A program made the translations under genes and the position numbers. From positions 1 through 64,000 of the forward strand of contig NZ_JTFC01000005.1 of the NCBI RefSeq assembly GCF_003991225.1: 64,000 nt of DNA, written 5' to 3'. The stretch's first letter is position 1. Every line of letters begins with the position of its first letter. This stretch comes from Candidatus Kurthia intestinigallinarum. GTDB taxonomy: Bacteria; Bacillota; Bacilli; Bacillales_A; Planococcaceae. The notes under the pieces are model-generated. The model saw only the letters and a program-made list of their open reading frames with translations. It made no database searches and was not told where the DNA came from. This document shows positions 32,643-41,059 of this stretch, piece after piece.

Positions 32643-33614
32643 TTAGCCTTCTGGCAAATAAAAGGCTCGTAATGGCAGGAGTGCACGTGTTGTATTTGGT
32701 AGTTTTTCATAGGTTTGTACAATTAACTGTACAAGCTGTTCTAAATCGATGGCTTTGACATTATTTTGTTGGGCAATCCGTAAGGCACTCGTTGTAAATC
32801 CACCTGTGGACACAATAAGACTATTTGCTTCTAACGGATGTGCACCGAGTAGATGACGAATTTCTTCAGAGCCCGTTACCTGTGTACGGTGATGAATGGC
32901 GACTTTGATAATTGGTTTTTCAAAGCCTAATTCATCTTTAAAGGCTAGTAAATTAATGCCCTCATCAGCTACTTTAGTCAAATATCCGAGAGCATGCAAA
33001 AGGCCGTCGATTAAATCCTGCATATCCCATGGATTTAGCGCATCTACTTTATCTTCAATCATTGCCTGTGCCTGCGTTTGTAATTCTTGTAGGAGCACGT
33101 CAATATCCTCATGTTCGGGATTATGTAATGTACTCGCAATTGTTCCATGTAGGGCATTATCAAGCTCTTGCCCCCAAGCATCAATACGAAAAACGGTTAG
33201 CACCGAACTTAAGCTATTTTTCGCTGCTTGTGTTAAATTGTGTCGTGAAATACGCGTCGATTCCCAAGTAACTTGTCGTTCATTAGGATAAGAGTTATCG
33301 TCTGTATAACGATAAGTTGCTTCACTTTTAATCGTACCAATAATATATTCACGATGCTCCTTTGAGTATGAAACAACACGGTCTCCAATTTCAATTTCTT
33401 GGTAAAATCGCCAAATTTGATTGACCCAACTGTGGCGTGTTAGCGGTTTATTATCCAAATAAACGCGGTCTGCTTTTACAAATAATGATTCTTTCGTAGG
33501 GTAGAGTGCTGGGTCACCTAAATCTGCCCAGCCAATGGATACGATTCCTTCGCGTAACCATGATGGAATAAGTTCATTGTCTGTACCCGCACGGATCATC
33601 CACCATTTTTGCAT
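32643..33614 (-). CDS. Mrr-like restriction endonuclease homologue with substituted active site
   Basis: 323 aa. The N-terminus (WWMIRAGTDNELIPSWLREGIVSIGWADLGD, then VNQIWRFYQEIEIGDRVVSYSKEHREYIIGTI) is the PUA/EVE-like winged domain often joined to Mrr nucleases. The C-terminal Mrr_cat region runs from about residue 195 (NPWDMQDLIDGLLHALGY). Its D-G-G-I-D motif reads D-E-G-I-N (217-221). The Q-x-K motif expected after the second strand reads A-I-H (239-241, in IKVAIHHR), so the catalytic Asp and Lys are both replaced. The later LIVSTGGFTTSALRIAQ is intact. The start at 33614 is the first Met of the domain. The fold is intact, but DNA cleavage is doubtful. Confidence 0.8.
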   Translation of the reverse strand: MQKWWMIRAGTDNELIPSWLREGIVSIGWADLGDPALYPTKESLFVKADRVYLDNKPLTRHSWVNQIWRFYQEIEIGDRVVSYSKEHREYIIGTIKSEATYRYTDDNSYPNERQVTWESTRISRHNLTQAAKNSLSSVLTVFRIDAWGQELDNALHGTIASTLHNPEHEDIDVLLQELQTQAQAMIEDKVDALNPWDMQDLIDGLLHALGYLTKVADEGINLLAFKDELGFEKPIIKVAIHHRTQVTGSEEIRHLLGAHPLEANSLIVSTGGFTTSALRIAQQNNVKAIDLEQLVQLIVQTYEKLPNTTRALLPLRAFYLPEG

Positions 33615-33675
33615 TATGACATCGTCCTCTCCTATTTTGTAATTTATATGCCACAAAAAAGAGAGCTGTAAACGT

Positions 33676-33716
33676 CTATTGAAAATTGAATTATCAGATG
33701 ATTGAATTTTCAATAG
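33676..33716. repeat. 12-bp inverted repeat
   Basis: CTATTGAAAATT (33676-33687) and AATTTTCAATAG (33705-33716) lie upstream of the Mrr-like gene and before the MFS relic. It may be an operator or the trace of a lost element. Confidence 0.4.
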
Positions 33717-33733
33717 GATGAACGGATGTTCTA

Positions 33734-33919
33734 TTGGAGGAAAATTGGAAGCTAGGGTCTGAGGATCAGCTTGTGCGTGTGAATGGGATTTTTGGCATGA
33801 TTTCCTCGTCTATGATGCCGATTGAAATACTGGTTTTTGCCTTTAATAGGTCTTTTATTCAAGCAGACCACCCATTAAAAAAAGAGTCAGAAGCTACAAA
33901 GCAATTTGACATTGGATAA
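33734..33919 (+). pseudogene. MFS transporter fragment
   Basis: A 61-codon frame contains LVRVNGIFGMISSSMMPIEILVF, which resembles the segment around helix 10-11 of macrolide-type MFS exporters (RVFSLLS..SSGMMPLG in family style). It is followed by a soluble acidic tail and a stop. A complete MFS gene would need about 400 codons, so this can only be a remnant or a chance resemblance. Confidence 0.4.
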
Positions 33920-33979
33920 TAATTGAAAAAAAGTGTCATATTCGCTATGCTAAAGGCAATTGAAGAAAGGGTGCAACCT

Positions 33980-34210
33980 GTGATTTTAATGATTTTACGT
34001 GTCGTTTTTACAATTGTCGCGATAAGTTTTGCAACATATGGTCTGATTACGAGTGATTTCCGATTTCAAAATTGGATGCTCCTTTTCTTTAGCTTGGCAT
34101 TAGTTGTTACAGGCATTAGTGAGTTAAGAAAAGGGCATAAAATGATAGGCGGATTAGCAATTACGGCGTTTGTTTTTATTTTATGTGTAATCGCTATGAC
34201 GCAATTTTAA
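33980..34210 (+). CDS. Small three-helix membrane protein (DUF3953-like)
   Basis: 76 aa starting at GTG 33980, with GAAAGGG about 10 bases upstream. A longer frame from 33923 adds 19 mostly polar residues without a ribosome site. There are three hydrophobic segments: ILMILRVVFTIVAISFATYGLI, WMLLFFSLALVVTGISELR and IGGLAITAFVFILCVIAMTQF. The pattern YGLITSDFRFQNWMLLFFSLALVVTGISE matches what I recall of DUF3953 proteins in bacilli. The function is unknown. Confidence 0.7.
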   Translation: MILMILRVVFTIVAISFATYGLITSDFRFQNWMLLFFSLALVVTGISELRKGHKMIGGLAITAFVFILCVIAMTQF

Positions 34211-34240
34211 AAGGAGACCCTATAATGGGCCTCCTTTTTT
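34209..34240. terminator. Bidirectional terminator
   Basis: AAAAGGAGACCC/GGGCCTCCTTTTTT stem with loop TATAAT between convergent genes. Confidence 0.85.
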
Positions 34241-34772
34241 AATAACCCAAATCACTACGTAAAATGGCATAAAGCTTTATATCATGATAACGTCCTTTTG
34301 CAAATTTCCCATGTCGCTGTGTACCTTCGTAAAATAAACCAGCTTTTTGAAGTACACGTTCAGAACGAATGTTTTCCGCAAAATAACTCGCTTGAATTCG
34401 TTCTAGCTTCAATTCTGAAAAACCATAGCGAATAATCGCTTGTGTTGCTTCACTTGCATAGTCATTGCGCCAATATTGTTTTGCAATAACACAGTGCATA
34501 TCGGTAATTTTTTCTTCATGACGATAATCGCTAAATTCAATAACACCGATAAATTCATCTGTTTCTTTTAACAAAATCGCCCAAGCTACATTACTTTGGG
34601 TATATTTTTGTAATAGCGTAGCTAAAAAGTGTTGATTGTCATTTTGTGAAGGCGAAGTATCCCAATCTAACAGCGCTGTAACATCATCATCTGTTACCAA
34701 TTTTTGAATATTGTTCATATCTGTAGACGTAATTTTCCGCAATAAGAGACGTGTGGTTTCGAGTGTTTTCAT
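34239..34772 (-). CDS. GNAT family N-acetyltransferase (RimJ/RimL-like)
   Basis: About 177 aa. The opening KTLETTRLLLRKITSTDMNNIQKLV is the usual RimJ-type start. The acetyl-CoA-binding part is MHCVIAKQYWRNDYASEATQAIIRYGF and the end ASYFAENIRSERVLQKAGLFYEGTQR carries the conserved Asn. The ATG at 34772 is preferred because GAGGTGATG is its ribosome site; the frame could begin 3 codons earlier. It might acetylate a ribosomal protein terminus or a small amine; this is not resolvable here. Confidence 0.88.
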   Translation of the reverse strand: MKTLETTRLLLRKITSTDMNNIQKLVTDDDVTALLDWDTSPSQNDNQHFLATLLQKYTQSNVAWAILLKETDEFIGVIEFSDYRHEEKITDMHCVIAKQYWRNDYASEATQAIIRYGFSELKLERIQASYFAENIRSERVLQKAGLFYEGTQRHGKFAKGRYHDIKLYAILRSDLGY

Positions 34773-34839
34773 TATCATCACCTCATTATGTCGCTTTTTA
34801 ATCTATTCCCGATTTAAGCGGGTACATACTAACAAAATA

Positions 34840-34964
34840 AAAAAGAGGCTGGGACAAAATACGTCATGTTCCTTTTTTAGTGTTCGCAACAAAAAACCGG
34901 AACCGCGCCACCGCACGATTCCGGTTTTTCTTATGCTCATAGGAGCAGTTGTTTTAAGCCTCTT
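34840..34964 (+). repeat. Long palindromic intergenic repeat, copy B
   Basis: The order is AAAAGAGGCTGGGACAAAA, then ACGTCATGTTCCTTTTTTAG, GTTCGCAAC, a hairpin AAACCGGAACCGCG...GATTCCGGTTT (about 34893-34927), TTATGCTCATA, and a closing AAGCCTCTT arm. It lies between the GNAT gene start and the Na/Pi cotransporter stop. Confidence 0.88.
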
Positions 34965-34969
34965 ATTGA

Positions 34970-36625
34970 TTATGTGTTTGTTGGTTGTTGTGCTAACTGC
35001 TGCTTTGTTGCGACAGTATCTGCTAAATTTTTTGCATGATCTCCAATACGTTCTAAATTACTAATGATATCAGCAAAGACGATACCAGCAGTAGGCGAAC
35101 AAAGACCCTCGTTTAAGCGACGAATATGGCGCTTACGTAATGTACGTTCCATATTATCAATTCGCTCCTCATCGGCATATACGGCTTGTACAAGCTCTGT
35201 ATCATGCGTATCTACTGCTTGTAATGCTTTTTCTACCGATTGCATTGTTAATTTATACATGGTCACAAGCTCTTCATATGCTTCGTCACTTAGCCAGATT
35301 TTATTATTGTCTTTAAATTGCAGTAGTTCTACAATGTTTTCGACGTGGTCACCGATTCGTTCAATATCACGAATATTTTCAAATAAATTATGCTGTAAGT
35401 CTGAATCATTACCTGATAAAGATTGCTTGGATAGCTGTACTAAATAGGCCGTTGTTTTACGATCTAAATTATTAATGGCCATTTCAAGCTGTTCCACATT
35501 TTGAATGGCTTTCATATTTTTATCTTCTAATACATTTAACGCTTCTGATAAGCTTTGTACACTATATTCACCCATGCGTAGCACTTCTTTTTTAGCTTGA
35601 CCAAGTGCTACAGCAGGAGATTTTGTTAAAAGATTTTCGTCTAAATATTTAGGTTTATGTTCAATCGCTGTATCTTCACCTGGAATAAGTTTTGTAACAA
35701 TCCAAGCAAGTGCACCAATGAACGGTAACTGGATTAACGTATTTAAAATATTAAATGTTCCGTGTGCAAAGGCAATTTGCATTTTATTTTCTAGATTTAA
35801 AACACCAGAAATCCATTCAACATACATTGTAAATGGTGTTAGTAGAATCATAAAGATGACGGTACCAATTAAGTTAAATAATACATGCGTAGCAGCCGCA
35901 CGACGCGCAGCGACACTTGCGCCCAACGCAGCTAGAATGGCTGTAATCGTCGTTCCAATATTATCACCAAATAGTACAGGCAGTGCACCATGCAGCGGAA
36001 TCAGATTTTCAGCATATAAGCCTTGTAAAATCCCAACTGTAGCAGATGATGATTGAACAATTAATGTGAAAATTGTTCCGACAACAACACCTAAAATAGG
36101 TAAGTCTGACATTTGAATTGTTAAATCAATAAATGGTTGGAAATCGCGTAAAGGCTTCATTCCATTACTCATCATTTCTAGACCAATGAATAAACCAGCA
36201 AAACCGAAAATAACTTGTCCAATATTTTGAATGCTCGTCTTTTTAAAGAAGAAGAGTAAGACGGCACCTACTGCCATAATTGGATATGCATACTCGCCTA
36301 CGTCAATTCCAATAATAAATGCCGTTACAGTTGTACCGATATTGGCACCCATAATAACACCAATGGCTTGACGTAATGTCATAAAGCCAGCGCTTACAAG
36401 ACCAACTGTAATAACCGTTGTCCCTGAACTAGACTGAATTAATACCGTTACAAGCATACCTACTAGTACACCCATAAAAGGGTTTGTCGTAAAGCGATCG
36501 AGAATATCGCGTAAACGATCTCCTGCAGCTTTCTGTAAGCCATCGCCCATAAATTTAATGGCGAATAAGAATAAGCCCAAGCCACCTAAAAACTGAAAAA
36601 TCATTTCCTGCACATTAACATCCAT
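34970..36625 (-). CDS. Na+/phosphate cotransporter family protein with PhoU-like tail
   Basis: 551 aa. Two inverted Na_Pi_cotrans repeats carry the QSSS motifs (VLIQSSSGTTVITVGLVSAG and TLIVQSSSATVGILQGLY) within about 8 membrane helices (residues 1-310). The cytoplasmic C-terminal part (about 340-545) is a PhoU-type helical bundle with two E-N-I-R-D-I-E-R-I-G-D-H-V and N-L-E-R-I-G-D-H-A metal-binding repeats. It would take up phosphate with sodium, the PhoU part regulating it. The ATG at 36625 is the first Met, but I see no strong ribosome site. It is a single gene. Confidence 0.92.
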   Translation of the reverse strand: MDVNVQEMIFQFLGGLGLFLFAIKFMGDGLQKAAGDRLRDILDRFTTNPFMGVLVGMLVTVLIQSSSGTTVITVGLVSAGFMTLRQAIGVIMGANIGTTVTAFIIGIDVGEYAYPIMAVGAVLLFFFKKTSIQNIGQVIFGFAGLFIGLEMMSNGMKPLRDFQPFIDLTIQMSDLPILGVVVGTIFTLIVQSSSATVGILQGLYAENLIPLHGALPVLFGDNIGTTITAILAALGASVAARRAAATHVLFNLIGTVIFMILLTPFTMYVEWISGVLNLENKMQIAFAHGTFNILNTLIQLPFIGALAWIVTKLIPGEDTAIEHKPKYLDENLLTKSPAVALGQAKKEVLRMGEYSVQSLSEALNVLEDKNMKAIQNVEQLEMAINNLDRKTTAYLVQLSKQSLSGNDSDLQHNLFENIRDIERIGDHVENIVELLQFKDNNKIWLSDEAYEELVTMYKLTMQSVEKALQAVDTHDTELVQAVYADEERIDNMERTLRKRHIRRLNEGLCSPTAGIVFADIISNLERIGDHAKNLADTVATKQQLAQQPTNT

Positions 36626-36845
36626 AACGTAATTCCCTTCATTTCTTATTTCTCTTCTATCATGCGAGGTATTAATCCTTTTGTAAATGTGGTTTACATT
36701 CTCTTTACATAACTCAAATATTACTGTAATCTATTCGCTATAAATTCGACAATATTAGTTATTATTTCTAATAGAGGTAGCTTTTTTATATATAATCATT
36801 AAAAAAGAGTTTAAGAATTTTAAATGAGTGGATGGAGGTAATAAA

Positions 36846-38084
36846 ATGACAAGGCAACTTGATAGTCCAGCTGTACAGAAGGTTTATCAACATACAATCC
36901 GTACAGTTATTTTTTCACAAATGCTTGGTGGCGCAGGGCTTGCGGCAGGGATTACGGTGGGCTCGCTAATCGCTGCAGAGATGCTTGGGACGGAGAAATA
37001 TGCAGGTGTTCCATCCGCATTATTCACAATAGGTTCCGCAGGTGCTGCATTACTTGTTGGGCGCATTACGGCGAGTAGTGGACGCCGATTAGGACTTGCG
37101 ACTGGTTTCTTTTTAGGTGGTATAGGGGCATTACTTATTATTTTAGCAATCGTATTAACGAATATTTGGCTTCTTTTTTTCGCATTGATTATTTACGGAG
37201 CGGGCACAGCAACTAATTTACAGGCGCGCTATGCGGGGACGGATTTAGCATTACCACATAAGCGTGCAACTGCTGTAAGTATGGCAATGGTAGCGACGAC
37301 ATTTGGTGCAGTTCTTGGCCCTAATATGGTTGGTGTCATGAGTAATATAGCGATTTTTTTACATATTCCTGAATTAGCAGGCATTTTTATTTTAGCAGCG
37401 GGGGCATTTTTCGCTGCCGGTTTTATCTTATATTTCTTTTTGAAGCCTGATCCATACTTATTAGCACGTGATATTGCGATTGAAGCACCGATTGAAGAGC
37501 AAGGCATACATAATCAAGGACTTATTTATTTAGGTGGCTTTGTGATGGTTATGACACAAATTATTATGGTAGCGATAATGACAATGACACCACTTCATAT
37601 GCAGCATCATCAGCATAGTGTTAATGCTATTGGCCTCGTTATTAGTTTCCATATTGCTTCAATGTATTTGCCTTCGCTTATAACAGGTACACTTGTAGAT
37701 AAGATAGGGACACATAAAATGGCGCTTATAGCGGGATTTGTGCTTGTATTAGCAGCTATGACAACAATGCTTGCGCCGACAGATTCCGTTCTACTACTGA
37801 CACTAGGCTTATCATTACTAGGAATTGGTTGGAATTTTGGCTTAATTAGTGGGACAACAGCGGTTGTTGATGGTACAAATACATTAGAGCGACCAAAAGT
37901 TCAAAGTCGTATTGATGTTTTGATTGCTGTATTTGGGTCATTAGCAGGGATTTTATCAGGTGTTATTGTAAATTATAGTGATTATGCAGTGCTGTCATTT
38001 ATCGGCATTTTATTAGCGGTATTTATTATCATTGTTGTGTTTATCACAAGAAAAAAGAGGCTGGGACAAAACCCTAGTCAATAA
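36846..38084 (+). CDS. MFS transporter whose C-terminus runs into a repeat
   Basis: About 412 aa with 12 hydrophobic helices, a typical MFS drug or metabolite exporter: RITASSGRRLGLATGFFLGG (motif A-like loop), LGPNMVGVMSN in the first half and LITGTLVDKIGTHKMALIAGF in the second. The ATG at 36846 follows GGAGGTAATAAA. The last residues (RLGQNPSQ) are encoded by the GAGGCTGGGACAAAA start of the intergenic palindrome. The original stop has been lost and a repeat-derived tail added. The substrate is unknown. Confidence 0.88.
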   Translation: MTRQLDSPAVQKVYQHTIRTVIFSQMLGGAGLAAGITVGSLIAAEMLGTEKYAGVPSALFTIGSAGAALLVGRITASSGRRLGLATGFFLGGIGALLIILAIVLTNIWLLFFALIIYGAGTATNLQARYAGTDLALPHKRATAVSMAMVATTFGAVLGPNMVGVMSNIAIFLHIPELAGIFILAAGAFFAAGFILYFFLKPDPYLLARDIAIEAPIEEQGIHNQGLIYLGGFVMVMTQIIMVAIMTMTPLHMQHHQHSVNAIGLVISFHIASMYLPSLITGTLVDKIGTHKMALIAGFVLVLAAMTTMLAPTDSVLLLTLGLSLLGIGWNFGLISGTTAVVDGTNTLERPKVQSRIDVLIAVFGSLAGILSGVIVNYSDYAVLSFIGILLAVFIIIVVFITRKKRLGQNPSQ

Positions 38085-38227
38085 GAAAGTGGCTGGGACA
38101 AAACACGTCATTTTCCTTTTTTAGCGTTCGCAACGAAAAACCGGAACCGCGCTACAGCGCAGTTCCGGTTTTTCTTATGCTCATATGAACGGTTGTTTTT
38201 ATACGTATGTCCCAGCCTCTTTTTTTA
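38051..38227 (+). repeat. Long palindromic intergenic repeat, copy C, with an extra 5' half-unit
   Basis: A first partial unit (AAAAAAGAGGCTGGGACAAAACC, read here as two parts around 38051-38073) overlaps the end of the MFS gene. The full copy runs from GTGGCTGGGACAAAACACGTCATTTTCCTTTTTTAG through the AACCGGAACCGCGCT...AGTTCCGGTT hairpin to TGTCCCAGCCTCTTTTTTT. The outer arms pair perfectly over GGCTGGGACA/TGTCCCAGCC. Confidence 0.88.
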
Positions 38228-38231
38228 GTAG

Positions 38232-38450
38232 TTAATTTTTAGGCTCCGGCCCATACCATCGTTCCATTGCACGAATATGAATCACCCAGTAACAACGTTT
38301 ACTGTCTGGTATTTGAAAGTATTTAAGTGTTTTATTGTCCAGGTCTTTTTGAATATAAGAACGATTAGCTAAAACACGGTTAATTTTATAATACGAAATT
38401 TTCCAGCGATGTGCAGCTTCATAAGGAGTCATATAGTTATCAATTCCCAT
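38232..38450 (-). CDS. Small HTH-type protein downstream of the LCP gene
   Basis: 72 aa: YMTPYEAAHRWKISYYKINRVLANRSYI is a helix-turn-helix of the MerR/excisionase sort. It is followed by a short wing (KTLKYFQIPDSKRCYWVIHIRAMERW). GAGGTG precedes the ATG. It begins 21 bases after the LCP gene stop on the same strand, so the two may be co-transcribed. It could regulate the divergent exopolysaccharide operon, but nothing in the sequence proves this. Confidence 0.7.
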   Translation of the reverse strand: MGIDNYMTPYEAAHRWKISYYKINRVLANRSYIQKDLDNKTLKYFQIPDSKRCYWVIHIRAMERWYGPEPKN

Positions 38451-38471
38451 TATTCATTCACCTCTTATACT

Positions 38472-39413
38472 TTATTGCAGCTCTAAATGTTTGTTTAAGG
38501 CATCCTTTACTTCTTCCAATTGCTTTGTATTCAATTTGTAGTAATAGATACCTTTTTTCTTCATATCGGTTCCTTCATTTAAAGAAAGCTGTTCTGTTTT
38601 TTCAATGGTAGTTAAATAATTTTTACGTAACGTATTTAATTGGTCCATAGGAATGTTTGTTTGCATATTATGTTTCATGACAATTAACAGATTGTCGAAT
38701 TTCTTAATAGTTTCAGCAGATTTAAGTTGTTCTGCCAATCCAACTAAGACGGCTCGTTGTCTATTTTGGCGTCCAAAGTCACCATCCGGGTCTGATTTTC
38801 TCATACGAATATACTCTAGTGTAGATTCACCATCTAGGGTAATTTCTCCCTTTTTAAAATCCTTGCCGTGACTTGAGAATGCTTTTGGATTGTTTACGGT
38901 TACACCACCCATTAAGTCAACTAAATCTACAACACCATCCATGTTAATCTTCACGACATAGTCAATAGGGATGCTGAATAACTGTTCTACAGTTTTACTA
39001 GCGCCTTCAATTCCAGCATAGGCATATGCGTGATTTATCTTGTCAAATTTTTCTTTCCCAGCAATTTCAACATAGCTGTCTCGAGGGATACTTATTAATT
39101 TTGCAGAACGTTTGTCTGGGTTTAAAGTTACAGTAATCATTGTGTCTGATCGACCGCTGTCATTTTCACGTTCATCAACACCTAATAACAGCAATGAAAT
39201 AGGTTTCGAACCTTTTACTATCTCATTACTAGGCGTTTTCCGTTCTTTTGTCTCGTACACAATTTTTGTTTTTTGATAACTATCTTGTGCACTTTTTACT
39301 TTGCTATACGTATAGCTGGCGGCTATCGTTAATAGAAGTAAAATAGTTACAAGTACCCAAATTATTTTTTTGAAGTTAAAAAATTGATACTTTTTATCTT
39401 TTTTAACTGACAT
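38472..39413 (-). CDS. LytR-CpsA-Psr (LCP) family cell-wall glycopolymer ligase
   Basis: About 313 aa with one N-terminal membrane helix (IIWVLVTILLLLTIAASYTY) and an extracellular LCP domain. Polyprenyl-phosphate-binding residues appear in GVDERENDSGRSDTMITVTLNPDKRSAKLISIPRDSYVEI and RMRKSDPDGDFGRQNRQRAVLVGL. LCP enzymes attach teichoic acids or capsular polymers to peptidoglycan. AAGGGGG fits the ATG at 39413; the ATG at 39422 overlaps too closely. The gene is divergent from the Wzz-like gene that opens the exopolysaccharide operon, so it may link this polymer to the wall. Confidence 0.92.
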   Translation of the reverse strand: MSVKKDKKYQFFNFKKIIWVLVTILLLLTIAASYTYSKVKSAQDSYQKTKIVYETKERKTPSNEIVKGSKPISLLLLGVDERENDSGRSDTMITVTLNPDKRSAKLISIPRDSYVEIAGKEKFDKINHAYAYAGIEGASKTVEQLFSIPIDYVVKINMDGVVDLVDLMGGVTVNNPKAFSSHGKDFKKGEITLDGESTLEYIRMRKSDPDGDFGRQNRQRAVLVGLAEQLKSAETIKKFDNLLIVMKHNMQTNIPMDQLNTLRKNYLTTIEKTEQLSLNEGTDMKKKGIYYYKLNTKQLEEVKDALNKHLELQ

Positions 39414-39560
39414 TTTGTTCATGCCCCCTTACTTATAATAAAAACATGTTTACCTATACGAAAGAAATGGTTATATTGGAGATGACAAGTATTTACCATT
39501 TTTACTAATATATATCGAAAAAAGAGTGGACGTCTAGTATTTTCTATGGGAGGTATAAAA

Positions 39561-40355
39561 TTGAGTAGCTCAGCAATCAGCGTAGAAGAAATTGTTCATA
39601 TTGTGAAAAAGCGTTTTGGCCTCCTTTTATTTATGGGGCTATTAGGACTGGCAATTAGTTCCGTTATTACATTTATGGTAGTAACACCAAAATACGATGC
39701 AACGACACAATTATTAATTAATAAGGTCCAAAAAGGAGATAGTGTCAATCCCTATCAAGAGACACAAACGGATTTACAATTGATGAATACGTATATAGCG
39801 ATTGTAAAAAGTGATGTCATTCTAGATGAAGTCATTAGAGACCTGAATTTGTCGATGGATGTAAAAAAACTTAGGGAAAGTTTGACAGTTGCAAGTGAAG
39901 AAAATTCTAAAGTAATGAATATTTCGATTCGTAGCACAGATCCTGTTGAATCAGTTACAATTGCAAATAAAATTGCCGAAATATTCAAACAAAAAACACC
40001 AGGTTTAATTGAAGTGAAAAATGTACAAATTTTATCACAGGCAAATTTAAAAAATTCCTTTACGCCAGTCTCTCCAAATGTCGCCTTAAATCTAGTAGCA
40101 GGTGCATTATTAGGCATCATAGCGGGTGGTCTATTAATTGCTATTTTAGAATTAACGGACCATACATTTAAATCTGAGCGAGAAATTGAAGAATACTTAG
40201 AAGTGCCGGTAATCGGGAGTATTCATCAAATGAATAATGCTCAAAAGCGTAAGTTAAGTAAACAAACAGTAAATACGAAGCCGCCGAAAAAGAACATATC
40301 TAAGAAACAAAAAACGCCTATTTGGATGTCAACTTTGAGGAGGGATAAAGGATGA
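39561..40355 (+). CDS. Wzz/YveK-type chain-length modulator (kinase activator)
   Basis: About 264 aa. The Wzz domain has two membrane helices (LLLFMGLLGLAISSVITFMV near the N-terminus, VALNLVAGALLGIIAGGLLIAILEL near residue 185). A coiled extracytoplasmic part lies between them (KYDATTQLLINKVQKGD...), with a basic cytoplasmic tail. It partners the BY-kinase encoded next, whose ATG overlaps its stop by 4 bases. The TTG at 39561 is used because GGGAGG lies 7-8 bases upstream. It controls polymer length and kinase activity. Equivalent to YveK/EpsA and CapA. Confidence 0.9.
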   Translation: MSSSAISVEEIVHIVKKRFGLLLFMGLLGLAISSVITFMVVTPKYDATTQLLINKVQKGDSVNPYQETQTDLQLMNTYIAIVKSDVILDEVIRDLNLSMDVKKLRESLTVASEENSKVMNISIRSTDPVESVTIANKIAEIFKQKTPGLIEVKNVQILSQANLKNSFTPVSPNVALNLVAGALLGIIAGGLLIAILELTDHTFKSEREIEEYLEVPVIGSIHQMNNAQKRKLSKQTVNTKPPKKNISKKQKTPIWMSTLRRDKG

Positions 40356-41047
40356 AAAAAATGACGCGCGCTGCACGGCAATTAATTGTCCGAGAACAGC
40401 CACAAGCTGTGATATCTGAGCAGTATCGCACACTGCGCACGAATATTAAATTCTCAAAAAGTGATAAACTGAAATCTTTTTTAGTTACATCTGCTATTCA
40501 AGCAGAGGGAAAATCAACAACAGCGGCAAATTTAGCTTATCTATTAGCAGAAGAAGGAAAAAATGTGTTGTTTATTGATGCAGATCTGCGAAAGCCTACC
40601 GTACATTATACTTTTCATTTAAAAAATACAGTAGGACTTTCTCATGTATTATCAAATCAAATTGAAGTAGCATCAGCAATACAGCGAACAGATGTTACTG
40701 GTCTATCGATTATGACGAGTGGACCTATACCACCAAATCCTTCTGAATTGCTTGGGTCTCAGCGATTTCAAATATTCCTAGCTGAAGTGGAGGAAAGTTA
40801 TGATTGGATAATCTTTGATACATCGCCGCTACTAGCAGTTACAGATACGCAACTACTAGCTAATCGATTAGATGGAACCATTTTAGTAGTGGATTCGATG
40901 AATACGGATAAAAAAATGGCGAAAAAAGCGATGAATTTATTGAAGAGTGCCGATGCTAAAGTTTTAGGGGTTGTCATGAATAACGTGACCGCTTCTAATG
41001 TAAACTACTACAGTTCAAAATATTATCGTTCATATGTCAATGACTAA
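40352..41047 (+). CDS. CpsD/CapB-family bacterial tyrosine kinase (BY-kinase)
   Basis: 231 aa with the BY-kinase P-loop set: Walker A in TSAIQAEGKSTTAANLAYLLA, Walker A' in VLFIDADLRKPTVHYTF and Walker B in DWIIFDTSPLLAVTD. The C-terminus is a tyrosine cluster (VNYYSSKYYRSYVND), the autophosphorylation site. RTLRTNIKFS near the N-terminus is typical. Together with the Wzz-like activator and the PHP phosphatase that follows it forms the phosphorylation cycle regulating polysaccharide synthesis. It starts in a 4-base overlap with the previous gene. Confidence 0.94.
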   Translation: MKKMTRAARQLIVREQPQAVISEQYRTLRTNIKFSKSDKLKSFLVTSAIQAEGKSTTAANLAYLLAEEGKNVLFIDADLRKPTVHYTFHLKNTVGLSHVLSNQIEVASAIQRTDVTGLSIMTSGPIPPNPSELLGSQRFQIFLAEVEESYDWIIFDTSPLLAVTDTQLLANRLDGTILVVDSMNTDKKMAKKAMNLLKSADAKVLGVVMNNVTASNVNYYSSKYYRSYVND

Positions 41048-41059
41048 GGAGTGCAGTGT

